Source of the DNA: Intestinibacter sp964449895 | GTDB taxonomy: Bacteria > Bacillota > Clostridia > Peptostreptococcales > Peptostreptococcaceae | Reading direction: 5' to 3' | Assembly (NCBI GenBank): GCA_964449895.1 | Contig: CAYVBY010000001.1 | Location: 62,001-126,000, forward strand | DNA: 64,000 nucleotides | Part shown: in pieces, positions 1 through 8,237 of the stretch | Numbering within the stretch: position 1 is the stretch's first letter | Layout: the number at the start of each line of letters is the position of its first letter | Position numbers and translations under genes: made by a program | The notes under the pieces: model-generated | Database searches by the model: none | What the model saw: only the letters and a program-made list of their open reading frames with translations | Told to the model about the DNA's origin: nothing

Positions 1-183
1 TTTTAATTCTTCTATTTGTTCATCAGTTATATTTATTCCTAATTCTTTTTCTCCTTCTGCAAGAGCTATCCATAATTTTCTCCAAGTAGAAAATTTAAAT
101 TGTGGAGAAAATATATAACTCATATCCTTACTGCAATATCTTTCAGTAAGAGGATTTGAATATGTACTGTATTTATTAGTCAT
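1..183 (-). CDS. purB: Adenylosuccinate lyase, N-terminal part (cut by window edge)
   Basis: The first 61 codons are readable on the minus strand from an ATG at 183-181; the gene runs off the left edge. The peptide has YSNPLTERY near residues 8-16 and WRKLWIALAEGEKELG near 34-49, which I recognise as the start of clostridial adenylosuccinate lyase. The enzyme acts twice in purine synthesis, cleaving SAICAR and adenylosuccinate with release of fumarate. A weak ribosome site (AAGGATG) precedes the ATG. A promoter with a possible PurR half-site lies upstream. The assignment rests on the N-terminus only; the catalytic signature lies outside the window. Confidence 0.85.
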   Translation of the reverse strand, partial: MTNKYSTYSNPLTERYCSKDMSYIFSPQFKFSTWRKLWIALAEGEKELGINITDEQIEELK

Positions 184-223
184 TTTTAGCACCATCCTTA
201 ATTTATTTATTTTCAACATCACA

Positions 224-252
224 ATTATATATAATTTTACGAACAATAACAA
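224..252 (-). promoter_or_regulatory. Candidate sigma-A promoter of purB with PurBox-like half-site
   Basis: Reading on the minus strand there is TTGTTA (252-247), 17 bases, then TATAAT (229-224), about 40 bases upstream of the purB ATG. Inside the spacer, 244-240 reads GTTCG in the context ATTGTTCGTAAAA, which resembles one arm of the Gram-positive PurR box (AWWGTTCGGNWTW). Purine control is an inference from this one degenerate half-site. Confidence 0.5.
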
Positions 253-275
253 TACTTTTTTATGCTATGTTCAAT

Positions 276-1184
276 TTATTTTTTGTTTATATTCATATTT
301 TCTTTTTCGATCATATAATCTATACTTTCACTGTCTACAAAATCTATTACATTTTTATATCTTATAGCGTAATATTTATCACTCCATCCAAGTTGCTTTT
401 GTATATCTTCTCTATCGGCACCTAGCATTAAACTAATAGCTGCATAAGAATGTCTTAAATCCTTTGCAGAATAGTTTTTAAGACCTGCCAGGTCAAATGC
501 TTTTCTTACTATAAGTCTTACATTTCTGTCTGTTATAGAATCGCTCTTTTGTGTTGTAAATATATACTCGTTAGTAGGTAGTATTATTTCACTTAGTCCT
601 GAATGATATCTATAGTCTTCTATAAGTCTAAAGCAATAAGGATGTAATTTTACTATTCTTTCTTTTTTTCCTCTTCCAAGTCTTACATAGTAGTTATCTT
701 TATCATCTACTATTAAGTCTTTCCATTTTACTTCTACTAATTCATTTAACATACATCCTGTAGTAGTTAAAAATACCATTATAAGTCTATCTCTTGAATT
801 TAATTTGTATAGGGAATCTATTAGCTGATTTATTTCTTGGATACTAAGAACATCGTCTTTTCCCTTTTCTCTTGTTACAAATGGCTTTTCAACAAAGCTA
901 AAAGGATTTATTTCTATACTTTTATTTCTATATAAAAAAGAATAAAAGCTATGTAAATAACTGTATATTTTTTCCCTTGTAGATTTAGCATATCTTTGAC
1001 TTATATCATCCATAAATTTTTGGCAGTCTTCTTTATTTACTTCTAGCAAATCTTTCATTTCCATAAATTTTTTAAAAGATATTACTTTTAAAAGATAATC
1101 TCTTTTTGTTTTTTGGTTAAAGTTTAGAGAAAATTTATCATATAGTTTTAGTTCTTCTTCAGTTAAAATTTTGCGTTCATCCAT
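276..1184 (-). CDS. Tyrosine-recombinase-like protein with degenerate active site
   Basis: This 302-aa protein has the XerC/XerD-type layout: an N-terminal core-binding (SAM-like) domain at about 1-105 and a catalytic domain at about 115-290. Box I reads TGCMLNEL (142-149), where active members have TGLR.SEL, so the first catalytic arginine is Met145. Box II reads AKDLRHSY, so the usual His is Lys241 while Arg244 is kept. The GKKER lysine (173/174), Trp267 at the His/Trp position and Tyr276 at the expected spacing are present. Start 1184 has a GAGGTG ribosome site. It follows the helicase-like gene by 25 bases, so the two are probably co-transcribed. Loss of Arg I suggests DNA binding without full recombination. 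It does not look like a prophage integrase, because no other phage gene is near. Confidence 0.8.
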   Translation of the reverse strand: MDERKILTEEELKLYDKFSLNFNQKTKRDYLLKVISFKKFMEMKDLLEVNKEDCQKFMDDISQRYAKSTREKIYSYLHSFYSFLYRNKSIEINPFSFVEKPFVTREKGKDDVLSIQEINQLIDSLYKLNSRDRLIMVFLTTTGCMLNELVEVKWKDLIVDDKDNYYVRLGRGKKERIVKLHPYCFRLIEDYRYHSGLSEIILPTNEYIFTTQKSDSITDRNVRLIVRKAFDLAGLKNYSAKDLRHSYAAISLMLGADREDIQKQLGWSDKYYAIRYKNVIDFVDSESIDYMIEKENMNINKK

Positions 1185-1209
1185 GTTCTACACCTCATCA
1201 ATATCTAAT

Positions 1210-2994
1210 TTATTTTTTCTCCTCCGACTTTATCAAAAGTTTTATTATATCACTAGATTCTTCACTAAAAGTAGTTATTATTTTTAAGTAATCCGTTGCA
1301 ATATTTATAGCCAAATATATTTTATTTAAATCTCCCACAAAATCATTTATTTGATAATCCTGTTTTTTGTCGGCTATTGTTTGATTGTATAACATTTCTA
1401 ACTCACAAAATACTACTGCTTTATATTCTAAATTTCTTATTCCATAGATATTTGATATTGTTATTCCTATCTTTTTAGTAAGCTTAGTTATTCCCTCTTC
1501 TTGTATCATATATGGAATTTTAGCTTCTTCTAGAGCTTTTTTTAGTATGTACTGGAAGTAAATAGTTTTTCCATTTTTTAATTTCTTTTTATTATAAGGA
1601 TACACTATAGCTATTTCTGAATAATCAAGTCCCTTTTTATTTTTTAAAAATTCTATTTCCCATAAAATAGCTTCTATTTGCTCTTCTAAATCACTTACCT
1701 TTATTATTTCTGGAAATTTTCCTAATTTATGGATAGAATTTGTAAATGGGTATATATCGCAGTCTACATTAGGTCTTAAATCTTTAATATAGTTATTTGA
1801 ATTTTGACAAAATCTATTTACGAACTCTACTAATTTTTCACTTTGTCTATAATTTGTTGTAAGATTTATAATATAATCAAATTCTAAATTCTGTTTATAT
1901 TTAAATATATTTAAATCATTAGTTAAATTTAAAGAGTTACAGTAAAATATATTAAATATATTCTTTGTTTTATATAAAAACTCAGAAATAAATTCTATAT
2001 CTTCATCCTTAAATCCTTCTGCTTCGTCTATAAATATACCCTTAAACATATTTTTATTTTTTATAATGTTTTTAGCTTGCTTTATTAGTTTTCTAAAATG
2101 CTTTTCGTAATCTTGTTTTAATAGTTTATAATCTACTACCAAGTTAAACTTTTTAGCAAGTTTAAATACAAAGCTAGACAATGTATGTACTTCTAAATTT
2201 TTATTATATTTATACAAAATATTAAGGGATTCTCTTAATTGATTACATAGCTTCTTAGAATAGACAAATATTACAAATCTATGTTGAGGATAAATACGAG
2301 CTAATTTGATAGCTCTAGATAGCATTATAGTAGTTTTTGCAGTACCACTACCACCTTTAAATAAAGTATTTCCATAATTAATAGATAAAGATGTTTCCAT
2401 TTCCTCTTTATCTAGCATTGTGGCACTATATGTATAGTCTTCACTCATAAAAGTAATCTTTTTAAATTTTTTATTTAGATGGATATCATTATTTAAAACA
2501 TAATATTCGGGACAAATATCTAAAATATACATATTTAATTCTATTTCATTATTTTCATTTTTCAGATAGTCATCTATAGATATTTTATTTTCAATTATTT
2601 GATTTAATTTATTCTTATCTATTATATTGCCTTCTACAAAGTCATTTAATTCATAATTATCGTAAATTTCTACATAAGGCATTATATATACAAAATTATA
2701 AGAAATATTATCATGGTATCTAGCCATTTTTAATTGAAGTAAATTAAATTCTTCATTCATAACTTCAATTAATTCTTCATCTAATATTGAAAATAAATCT
2801 TCAGATGTATCCATAAATTTGATAAATAATATTTTATTATCTTTAATATACATTAAATCGATATTTATGCCCTTAAAAGGAGTCACTTTAGGAATTATCC
2901 TAACATCTTCTGGTATTTGATGGTAAAATTTTTTTTCAAATTCCTTCATTCTCAACGCATCTAATTGGGAGTTAATATTTATAAATTGACTCAT
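1210..2994 (-). CDS. Degenerate UvrD/Rep-type (superfamily I) helicase-like protein
   Basis: The protein has 594 aa. Residues 25-65 carry a NERD-like pattern (GINIDLMYI then ILFIKF), suggesting a nuclease-fold N-terminal domain that has lost the usual Glu before Lys. Helicase motifs follow: Walker A GGSGTAKTT at 214-222 (Ala where Gly is usual), Walker B FIDEAEGF at about 321-328 (DEAE rather than DEAQ), and NYRQS at 381-385 (motif IV). Motifs V and VI are eroded: SNIYGIRN stands for the usual IHSAKG, and YLAINIATDYL for Y.ALTRA.D.L, so the motif VI arginine is missing. ATP binding looks possible; unwinding is doubtful. The start at 2994 has AAGGAGAGG upstream. It heads a two-gene unit with the recombinase-like gene. 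Confidence 0.7.
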   Translation of the reverse strand: MSQFININSQLDALRMKEFEKKFYHQIPEDVRIIPKVTPFKGINIDLMYIKDNKILFIKFMDTSEDLFSILDEELIEVMNEEFNLLQLKMARYHDNISYNFVYIMPYVEIYDNYELNDFVEGNIIDKNKLNQIIENKISIDDYLKNENNEIELNMYILDICPEYYVLNNDIHLNKKFKKITFMSEDYTYSATMLDKEEMETSLSINYGNTLFKGGSGTAKTTIMLSRAIKLARIYPQHRFVIFVYSKKLCNQLRESLNILYKYNKNLEVHTLSSFVFKLAKKFNLVVDYKLLKQDYEKHFRKLIKQAKNIIKNKNMFKGIFIDEAEGFKDEDIEFISEFLYKTKNIFNIFYCNSLNLTNDLNIFKYKQNLEFDYIINLTTNYRQSEKLVEFVNRFCQNSNNYIKDLRPNVDCDIYPFTNSIHKLGKFPEIIKVSDLEEQIEAILWEIEFLKNKKGLDYSEIAIVYPYNKKKLKNGKTIYFQYILKKALEEAKIPYMIQEEGITKLTKKIGITISNIYGIRNLEYKAVVFCELEMLYNQTIADKKQDYQINDFVGDLNKIYLAINIATDYLKIITTFSEESSDIIKLLIKSEEKK

Positions 2995-3078
2995 ATTAAG
3001 ATCCTCTCCTTCTTATTGTAAAATTAACTACAGAATTTAATATCTTTTTGTTAAAAGTTTAGTAAATTATATACTTAA

Positions 3079-3087
3079 ATTATATCA
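3079..3087 (-). promoter_or_regulatory. Candidate extended -10 promoter for the helicase/recombinase pair
   Basis: On the minus strand the sequence is TGATATAAT (3087-3079), a perfect extended -10 box, located between the rny terminator and the helicase-like gene start at 2994. No good -35 hexamer lies 17 bases upstream. The position suggests that the pair has its own promoter. Confidence 0.45.
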
Positions 3088-3126
3088 TTTAAACATATAA
3101 TTTACCACAAATAGATTTTTATACTA

Positions 3127-3164
3127 TAAAAACCCTTTTCGAATAATTTCAAAAAGGGTTTTTT
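3127..3164 (-). terminator. Intrinsic terminator after rny
   Basis: Arms 3128-3139 and 3152-3163 form an inverted repeat (AAAAACCCTTTT/AAAAGGGTTTTT) with a T-rich tail on the minus strand, 6 bases after the rny stop codon. Confidence 0.85.
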
Positions 3165-3169
3165 GTCAA

Positions 3170-4714
3170 TTATTTTGCATATTCTACTGCTCTTGTTTCT
3201 CTTATGATACTAACTTTTATTTGTCCTGGATATTCAAGCCCTTCTTCTATTTTCTTAGTTATATCTCTAGCTAATAGATGTATTTCATCATCATTAACTT
3301 TTTCAGGTTTAACCATAATTCTTATTTCTCTTCCGGCTTGAATTGCATAAGATTTTTCTACACCATCGTATGAATTTGCAATTTCTTCAAGTTGTTCTAA
3401 TCTCTTAATATATGCCTCTAAAGTTTCTCTTCTAGCTCCTGGTCTAGCTGCAGATATAGCATCTGCTGCTGTAACTAATACAGCTTCCACTGTTTGAGGT
3501 TCATGATCACCATGATGAGTACTCATAGCATGTATAACTTCTTTAGATTCTTTGTATCTTCTAAGTAAGTCCATACCTATTTCAACATGTGTACCTTCCA
3601 TTTCGTGGTCAACAGCTTTACCAATATCATGAAGTAAACCAGCTCTCTTAGCAAGTTTTATATCTGCACCTATTTCAGCTGCCATTATACCTGCAATATG
3701 AGCCACTTCTATAGAGTGTTTTAATACATTTTGTCCATAACTTGTTCTGTAGTTAAGTCTACCTAATAACTTAACAAGCTCTGGATGTAAACTGTGAACT
3801 CCTGTTTCAAATGTAGCTTGTTCACCGTATTCTTTTATAATGTTATCTACTTCTTTTTTAGCTTTTTCAACCATTTCTTCTATTCTTGCTGGATGTATTC
3901 TTCCATCAGATATAAGTTTTTCTAAAGCTATTCTTGCTATCTCTCTTCTAATAGGGTCAAATCCAGATAATATTACTGCTTCAGGAGTATCATCTATTAT
4001 TAAGTCAATACCTGTTAAAGTCTCTAAAGTTCTAATATTTCTACCTTCTCTACCTATTATTCTACCTTTCATTTCATCATTAGGTAAATTAACTACTGTA
4101 ACAGTAGTCTCTGCAACATGATCTGCTGCACATTTTTGGATAGCATATCCAATTATTTCTCTTGATTTCTTTTCAGCATTTTCTTTTGCTTGTGTTTCAA
4201 TTTCTTTAACCATTATAGACATTTCATGTCTTACTTCTTTTTCTGCATTAGTAAGTATAATTTCTTTTGCTTTTTCACAGCTAATTCCTGAGATATCTTC
4301 TAATTTTTCAAGTTGTTTTAATTTTATTTCTTCTATTTCTTTTTGTTTTTCATCTACAACTTTTAATTTTTGATTTAAATTAGCTTCTCTACTTTCCATA
4401 CTTTGTTGCTTTCTATCTAGAGATTCTTCTTTTTGAATTACTCTTCTTTCGTATTTTTGTAATTCATTTCTTCTTTCTCTATTTTCTTTTTCAGCATCAT
4501 TTCTAAGTTTATGAATTTCTTCTTTTGCTTCTAAAAGTTTTTCTTTTTTAACTGTATCTGCATCTTTGTTTGCTTGATCTATTATATTCTTAGCTAAGCT
4601 ATTTGCTTCACCAATCTTTGCTTCTGATATATTTTTTCTACCAAAATATCCAACCAAAATACCTACAGCTAAACCTACTATCGCTGCTATAACTAAATTG
4701 CCTATGACTTCCAC
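3170..4714 (-). CDS. rny: Ribonuclease Y
   Basis: RNase Y is the membrane-anchored endoribonuclease that starts mRNA decay in many Firmicutes. The 514-aa product has one N-terminal membrane helix (about 4-26), a long charged coiled coil (about 30-190), a KH RNA-binding domain with GRIIGREGRNIR, and an HD domain with the metal motif LLHDIGKAVDHE near residue 360 and the conserved C-terminal ETRAVEYAK. The length matches the family. The start is unusual: the GTG at 4714 abuts the GAGGAG ribosome site with no spacer, while the next correctly spaced codon is ATA (4705-4703). It lies downstream of recA, behind its own candidate promoter and a leader hairpin. Confidence 0.97.
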   Translation of the reverse strand: MEVIGNLVIAAIVGLAVGILVGYFGRKNISEAKIGEANSLAKNIIDQANKDADTVKKEKLLEAKEEIHKLRNDAEKENRERRNELQKYERRVIQKEESLDRKQQSMESREANLNQKLKVVDEKQKEIEEIKLKQLEKLEDISGISCEKAKEIILTNAEKEVRHEMSIMVKEIETQAKENAEKKSREIIGYAIQKCAADHVAETTVTVVNLPNDEMKGRIIGREGRNIRTLETLTGIDLIIDDTPEAVILSGFDPIRREIARIALEKLISDGRIHPARIEEMVEKAKKEVDNIIKEYGEQATFETGVHSLHPELVKLLGRLNYRTSYGQNVLKHSIEVAHIAGIMAAEIGADIKLAKRAGLLHDIGKAVDHEMEGTHVEIGMDLLRRYKESKEVIHAMSTHHGDHEPQTVEAVLVTAADAISAARPGARRETLEAYIKRLEQLEEIANSYDGVEKSYAIQAGREIRIMVKPEKVNDDEIHLLARDITKKIEEGLEYPGQIKVSIIRETRAVEYAK

Positions 4715-4834
4715 CTCCTCTATTGTTTAATTCCAAAATCTAACTACTATTAATTTCATTATCAGCTAACTATTAAATAAATTAGCTTTTTTATCTTGGA
4801 ACATTTTCATTAAGTAACTTTTATTATCACCAGT

Positions 4835-4921
4835 AAAAAAGTCTTCATTAAAAAAATATTTTAACTCAATGTAGACTCTTTTTGAAACATATATAAATTA
4901 AGTATAAATTCATATATGTTA
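4835..4921 (-). repeat. Two-hairpin element, copy 1 (rny leader, after recA)
   Basis: On the minus strand an AT-rich hairpin (about 4921-4889) is followed after a few bases by a second hairpin (4883-4835). The second has arms that pair AAAAGAGTCT with AGACTTTTTT and CATT with AATG, an A/A mismatch between the two stem segments, and a run of six T at its end. A closely similar two-hairpin block lies after alaS at 45063-45144. The distal hairpin looks like an intrinsic terminator placed inside the rny leader. Confidence 0.6.
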
Positions 4922-4962
4922 TAAAAAAAATTATATTAAATTAGAATACTTTACCTCACTTA

Positions 4963-4991
4963 ATTTTATAATTTTTTTTACATTGTGTCAA
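4963..4991 (-). promoter_or_regulatory. Candidate sigma-A promoter of rny
   Basis: The minus strand has TTGACA (4991-4986), a 17-base spacer and TAAAAT (4968-4963), just after the recA stop. It would start an RNA that runs through the two-hairpin element before reaching rny. The rest of the 303-base recA-rny spacer holds only that element and about 120 AT-rich bases before the ribosome site. Confidence 0.65.
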
Positions 4992-5017
4992 GTTAATAGG
5001 AGGTTATCAATAAGATA

Positions 5018-6082
5018 TTATTTATCAATATCTTCATCACTAGCATCATTTATTATTTCTATATCTTCATCTTCCATATTTGCATATTCTCCTAGTTTGT
5101 AATATGCTCTTACCTTTTTTTCTATTTCTTCAGTTAGGTCCATATTGTCTGCTAAAAATCCTTTTACATTTTCTCTACCTTGACCTAGTTTTATATCTTG
5201 ATAGTTGTACCAAGAACCTGATTTTTTAACTATGTCTACATTTGCTGCTATATCTAATAAATCACCTATTTTAGATATACCTTCTCCATACATTATATCA
5301 AATTCAGCTTGTTTAAATGGTGGTGCAACTTTGTTTTTTACAACTTTAACTCTAGTTCTACTTCCTAAAATTTTGTCCCCTTGTTTTATTGTGTCTATTT
5401 TTCTAACATCTAATCTAACTGATGAATAGAATTTAAGTGCACGTCCACCTGTAGTTGTCTCTGGATTTCCAAACATTATACCTACTTTTTCTCTAAGTTG
5501 GTTTATAAATATGGCAACACAGTTTGATTTTTTAATAGATCCTGTTAATTTTCTAAGAGCTTGTGACATAAGTCTTGCTTGTAAACCTACATGAGAATCT
5601 CCCATATCTCCTTCTATTTCTGCTTTTGGAACTAAAGCTGCAACTGAGTCAATTACAATTATATCTATAGCTCCACTTCTTATTAAGGCTTCTGTTATTT
5701 CTAAAGCTTGTTCTCCTGTATCTGGTTGAGAGATTATAAGGTTATCAACATCAACTCCTAAAGCTTTTGCATATACTGGATCTAGGGCATGTTCTGCATC
5801 TATAAAAGCTGCTATACCTCCTTCTTTTTGTGCTTCTGCAACTGAGTGAAGAGCTACAGTTGTTTTACCAGAAGATTCTGGTCCGTATATTTCAACTATT
5901 CTCCCTCTAGGAAGTCCTCCTATACCTACTGCTATATCAAGTCCTATTGATCCTGTTGATATAGAATCAACTACCATTGATGAAGCTTCTCCAAGTCTCA
6001 TTATTGAACCTTTACCAAAATCTTTTTCTATTTTACCTAATACCTGATTTAGGGTATCTAATTTTTCTTTATCTATTGTCAT
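5018..6082 (-). CDS. recA: Recombinase RecA
   Basis: RecA forms filaments on single-stranded DNA, drives strand exchange and triggers LexA cleavage. The 354-aa sequence has Walker A GPESSGKT at 67-74, Walker B VIDSVAALVP, the L2 loop region FINQLREKVGIMFGNPETTTGG and an acidic C-terminal tail (MEDEDIEIINDASDED). Start 6082 has TGGAGG upstream. It is a single gene behind an excellent promoter with a LexA-like box, so SOS induction is expected. Confidence 0.99.
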   Translation of the reverse strand: MTIDKEKLDTLNQVLGKIEKDFGKGSIMRLGEASSMVVDSISTGSIGLDIAVGIGGLPRGRIVEIYGPESSGKTTVALHSVAEAQKEGGIAAFIDAEHALDPVYAKALGVDVDNLIISQPDTGEQALEITEALIRSGAIDIIVIDSVAALVPKAEIEGDMGDSHVGLQARLMSQALRKLTGSIKKSNCVAIFINQLREKVGIMFGNPETTTGGRALKFYSSVRLDVRKIDTIKQGDKILGSRTRVKVVKNKVAPPFKQAEFDIMYGEGISKIGDLLDIAANVDIVKKSGSWYNYQDIKLGQGRENVKGFLADNMDLTEEIEKKVRAYYKLGEYANMEDEDIEIINDASDEDIDK

Positions 6083-6116
6083 TTTATGTATCCTCCATTC
6101 ATTTAATTTATAAAAG

Positions 6117-6170
6117 CAAACATCTGTTCGTCTGTATAAATATTATATCTTATAAAACTTTTTAAGTCAA
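6117..6170 (-). promoter_or_regulatory. recA promoter with LexA box
   Basis: The minus strand reads TTGACT (6170-6165), 17 bases, TATAAT (6147-6142). Just downstream, 6130-6117 is CGAACAGATGTTTG, matching the Gram-positive LexA/DinR consensus CGAACRNRYGTTYC in 13 of 14 positions. The box covers the start-site region, a position suited to repression. Confidence 0.85.
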
Positions 6171-6325
6171 TTAAATAAGTATATTATTTAGATATAAATT
6201 TCAAATCCTTATATTTTACTACTATAGTAAATACACAACTTTAAAAAGTTTATTTTATACTTAATTTATATCCAAATTTTTTAACTTTATACAAAATATT
6301 CCCTTAAAAGTTAATCATAATAAAT

Positions 6326-6353
6326 AGGAGCTACATAAAAATATGTAACTCCT
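6326..6353 (-). terminator. Stem-loop terminator after pgsA
   Basis: Arms 6327-6337 (GGAGCTACATA) and 6342-6352 (TATGTAACTCC) pair with one wobble, 7 bases after the pgsA stop; the tail is T-rich on the minus strand. I see nothing else between this and the recA promoter. Confidence 0.65.
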
Positions 6354-6359
6354 CATTTA

Positions 6360-6902
6360 TTATTTGCTGTTCATAAATAATTCTTTATTTTTGTATAAAT
6401 AATCTATTCCTGAATAAAGTGTAAATAATGTTGCTATATACATAGCTATAGTTCCTACAAGAATTAATGTATCATGTGAGAAATTAGCTCCTATTAATAA
6501 TAAGATTATAGCTATCATTTGGCTTGTAGTTTTTATTTTACCTCCACCACTTGCAGCTATTACTTTTCCATTATCCGCTGCTATGGCTCTTAAAATACTT
6601 ACTGTAAGTTCTCTTGCAACTATTATTATTACCATCCAACCTGCTACTAAATCAAATTCTATCATACATATTAGAGCTGATAAAACTAATAATTTATCTG
6701 CAAGTGGATCCATAAACTTCCCAAAATCTGTTACTAAATTGTATTTTCTAGCTATTCTTCCATCTAAAAAATCTGTTATAGATGCTACTATAAATACAAT
6801 ACAAGATATTAAAAAGCTATTGTTTATTTGTGATAACATAATTATTACAAATATTGGTATTAAAAAAATTCTAAGTAGTGTAAGCTTATTTGGTAAATTC
6901 AT
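6360..6902 (-). CDS. pgsA: CDP-diacylglycerol-glycerol-3-phosphate 3-phosphatidyltransferase
   Basis: The enzyme joins CDP-diacylglycerol and glycerol-3-phosphate to make phosphatidylglycerophosphate, the precursor of phosphatidylglycerol and cardiolipin, in the cell membrane. The 180-aa protein has several membrane helices and the complete CDP-alcohol phosphotransferase signature starting DGRIAR (about residues 47-52) and ending GKFMDPLAD (about 61-70). The start at 6902 lies 17 bases inside the rimO 3' end, with GGGGGT as ribosome site in the rimO coding sequence, so the two are translationally coupled. Confidence 0.95.
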   Translation of the reverse strand: MNLPNKLTLLRIFLIPIFVIIMLSQINNSFLISCIVFIVASITDFLDGRIARKYNLVTDFGKFMDPLADKLLVLSALICMIEFDLVAGWMVIIIVARELTVSILRAIAADNGKVIAASGGGKIKTTSQMIAIILLLIGANFSHDTLILVGTIAMYIATLFTLYSGIDYLYKNKELFMNSK

Positions 6903-8223
6903 CTTTTATTACCCCCATTAAATCATACTCTAAAGCATCAGTTATAACTACATCTACAAATTGTCCAACTTCAAGGTCTTTTATAGATTTAATATATACT
7001 ATTGAATCTATTTCCTCTGCGTCGTATATAGTTCTTCCTATATAAACATTGTCTTCTATTTGTTCTTCAACTAATACTTCATATTCATTTCCTACTTTTT
7101 TGTCATTTTTTTGTTCTGATATGTTTTGTTGGATTAACATTAATCTCTCTTGTCTTTCTAATTTTATTTCTTCCTCAAGATGATTAGGTAATCTATCAGC
7201 AGGAGTATCTTCTTCTCTAGAGTAAGTAAATACTCCTAACTTATCAAATTCAACTTCCTTTACAAATTCTTCAAGTTCTTTGAAATCTTCATCAGTTTCT
7301 CCTGGGAAACCTACTATTATACTAGTTCTTAAAGTTGCATCTGGTATAAGATTTCTTATCATATTTATTTTATTTAAAATATCTTCTTTAGTAGTTTTTC
7401 TGTTCATTAATTTTAATATTCTATTACTTGCATGTTGTATAGGCATGTCAAAGTAATTGCATATATTATCGTATTTTTTGATTACTTTTACTAAATTTTC
7501 ATCTATTGATTCTGGATAAGAATACATTACTCTAATCCATTTGAATCCATCTATTTGAGCTAGACTTTCTAAAAGTTCAGCAAGTTTTCCTTCGCCATAT
7601 AAATCTGTACCATATTTAGTAGTATCTTGGGCTATTACTATTAACTCCTTTACTCCTCTTTTAGCTAAATTTTCAGCCTCTAATATGATATCTTCCATCT
7701 TTCTACTTCTATATTTTCCTCTTAATTTAGGAATTATACAGTATGTACATTTATTGTCACAGCCTTCTCCTATTTTTAGGTAAGCCATATGACTTGGAGT
7801 AGAAACATATCTTGGTAGAGTTTCATCATATGCAAATTCTATATTGTTTAAACTTACTACTTTATGTTCTTCTTTAAGCTCTTCTATTATTTCATCTATA
7901 TTTTGGTAGCTACCAGTACCTACTATGGCATCTATCTCTGGTATCTCTTCTTTTAATTCTTCTGCATATCTTTGAGCTAAGCATCCTGTAACTACTAATA
8001 ATTTTAAATTAGCTGTTTGTTTAAGTTCTGCAAAATCTAATATAACATCTATAGATTCTTGCTTAGCAGCTTCTATAAAGCCACAAGTATTTACGATTAT
8101 TACATCAGCTTCCTCAAAATTTCCAGTTAATTTATAACCTTTTCCATTTAATATACCCATCATTATTTCTGCATCCACTAGATTTTTTGAACATCCCAGG
8201 GATTCTAATGCTATTTTTAACAT
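6886..8223 (-). CDS. rimO: Ribosomal protein S12 methylthiotransferase RimO
   Basis: RimO adds a methylthio group to the conserved aspartate of ribosomal protein S12 using radical SAM chemistry and a second iron-sulfur cluster. In 445 aa there are the three N-terminal cysteines (ESLGCSKN, NTCGF, TGCLAQR), the radical SAM triad in GCDNKCTYC (about 150-158) and a C-terminal TRAM domain. RimO rather than MiaB is supported by the start LESLGCSKNLVDAE and by the ftsK/pgsA context. Its ribosome site overlaps the ftsK stop codon (TAAGGAG). Confidence 0.95.
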   Translation of the reverse strand: MLKIALESLGCSKNLVDAEIMMGILNGKGYKLTGNFEEADVIIVNTCGFIEAAKQESIDVILDFAELKQTANLKLLVVTGCLAQRYAEELKEEIPEIDAIVGTGSYQNIDEIIEELKEEHKVVSLNNIEFAYDETLPRYVSTPSHMAYLKIGEGCDNKCTYCIIPKLRGKYRSRKMEDIILEAENLAKRGVKELIVIAQDTTKYGTDLYGEGKLAELLESLAQIDGFKWIRVMYSYPESIDENLVKVIKKYDNICNYFDMPIQHASNRILKLMNRKTTKEDILNKINMIRNLIPDATLRTSIIVGFPGETDEDFKELEEFVKEVEFDKLGVFTYSREEDTPADRLPNHLEEEIKLERQERLMLIQQNISEQKNDKKVGNEYEVLVEEQIEDNVYIGRTIYDAEEIDSIVYIKSIKDLEVGQFVDVVITDALEYDLMGVIKDEFTK

Positions 8224-8237
8224 AAACTAATTGCTCC

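Noticed and set aside
276..2994. Integrase gene as the edge of a prophage or island
   Set aside because: No phage, plasmid or transposon genes, no att-like repeats and no tRNA are present; composition equals the surroundings.
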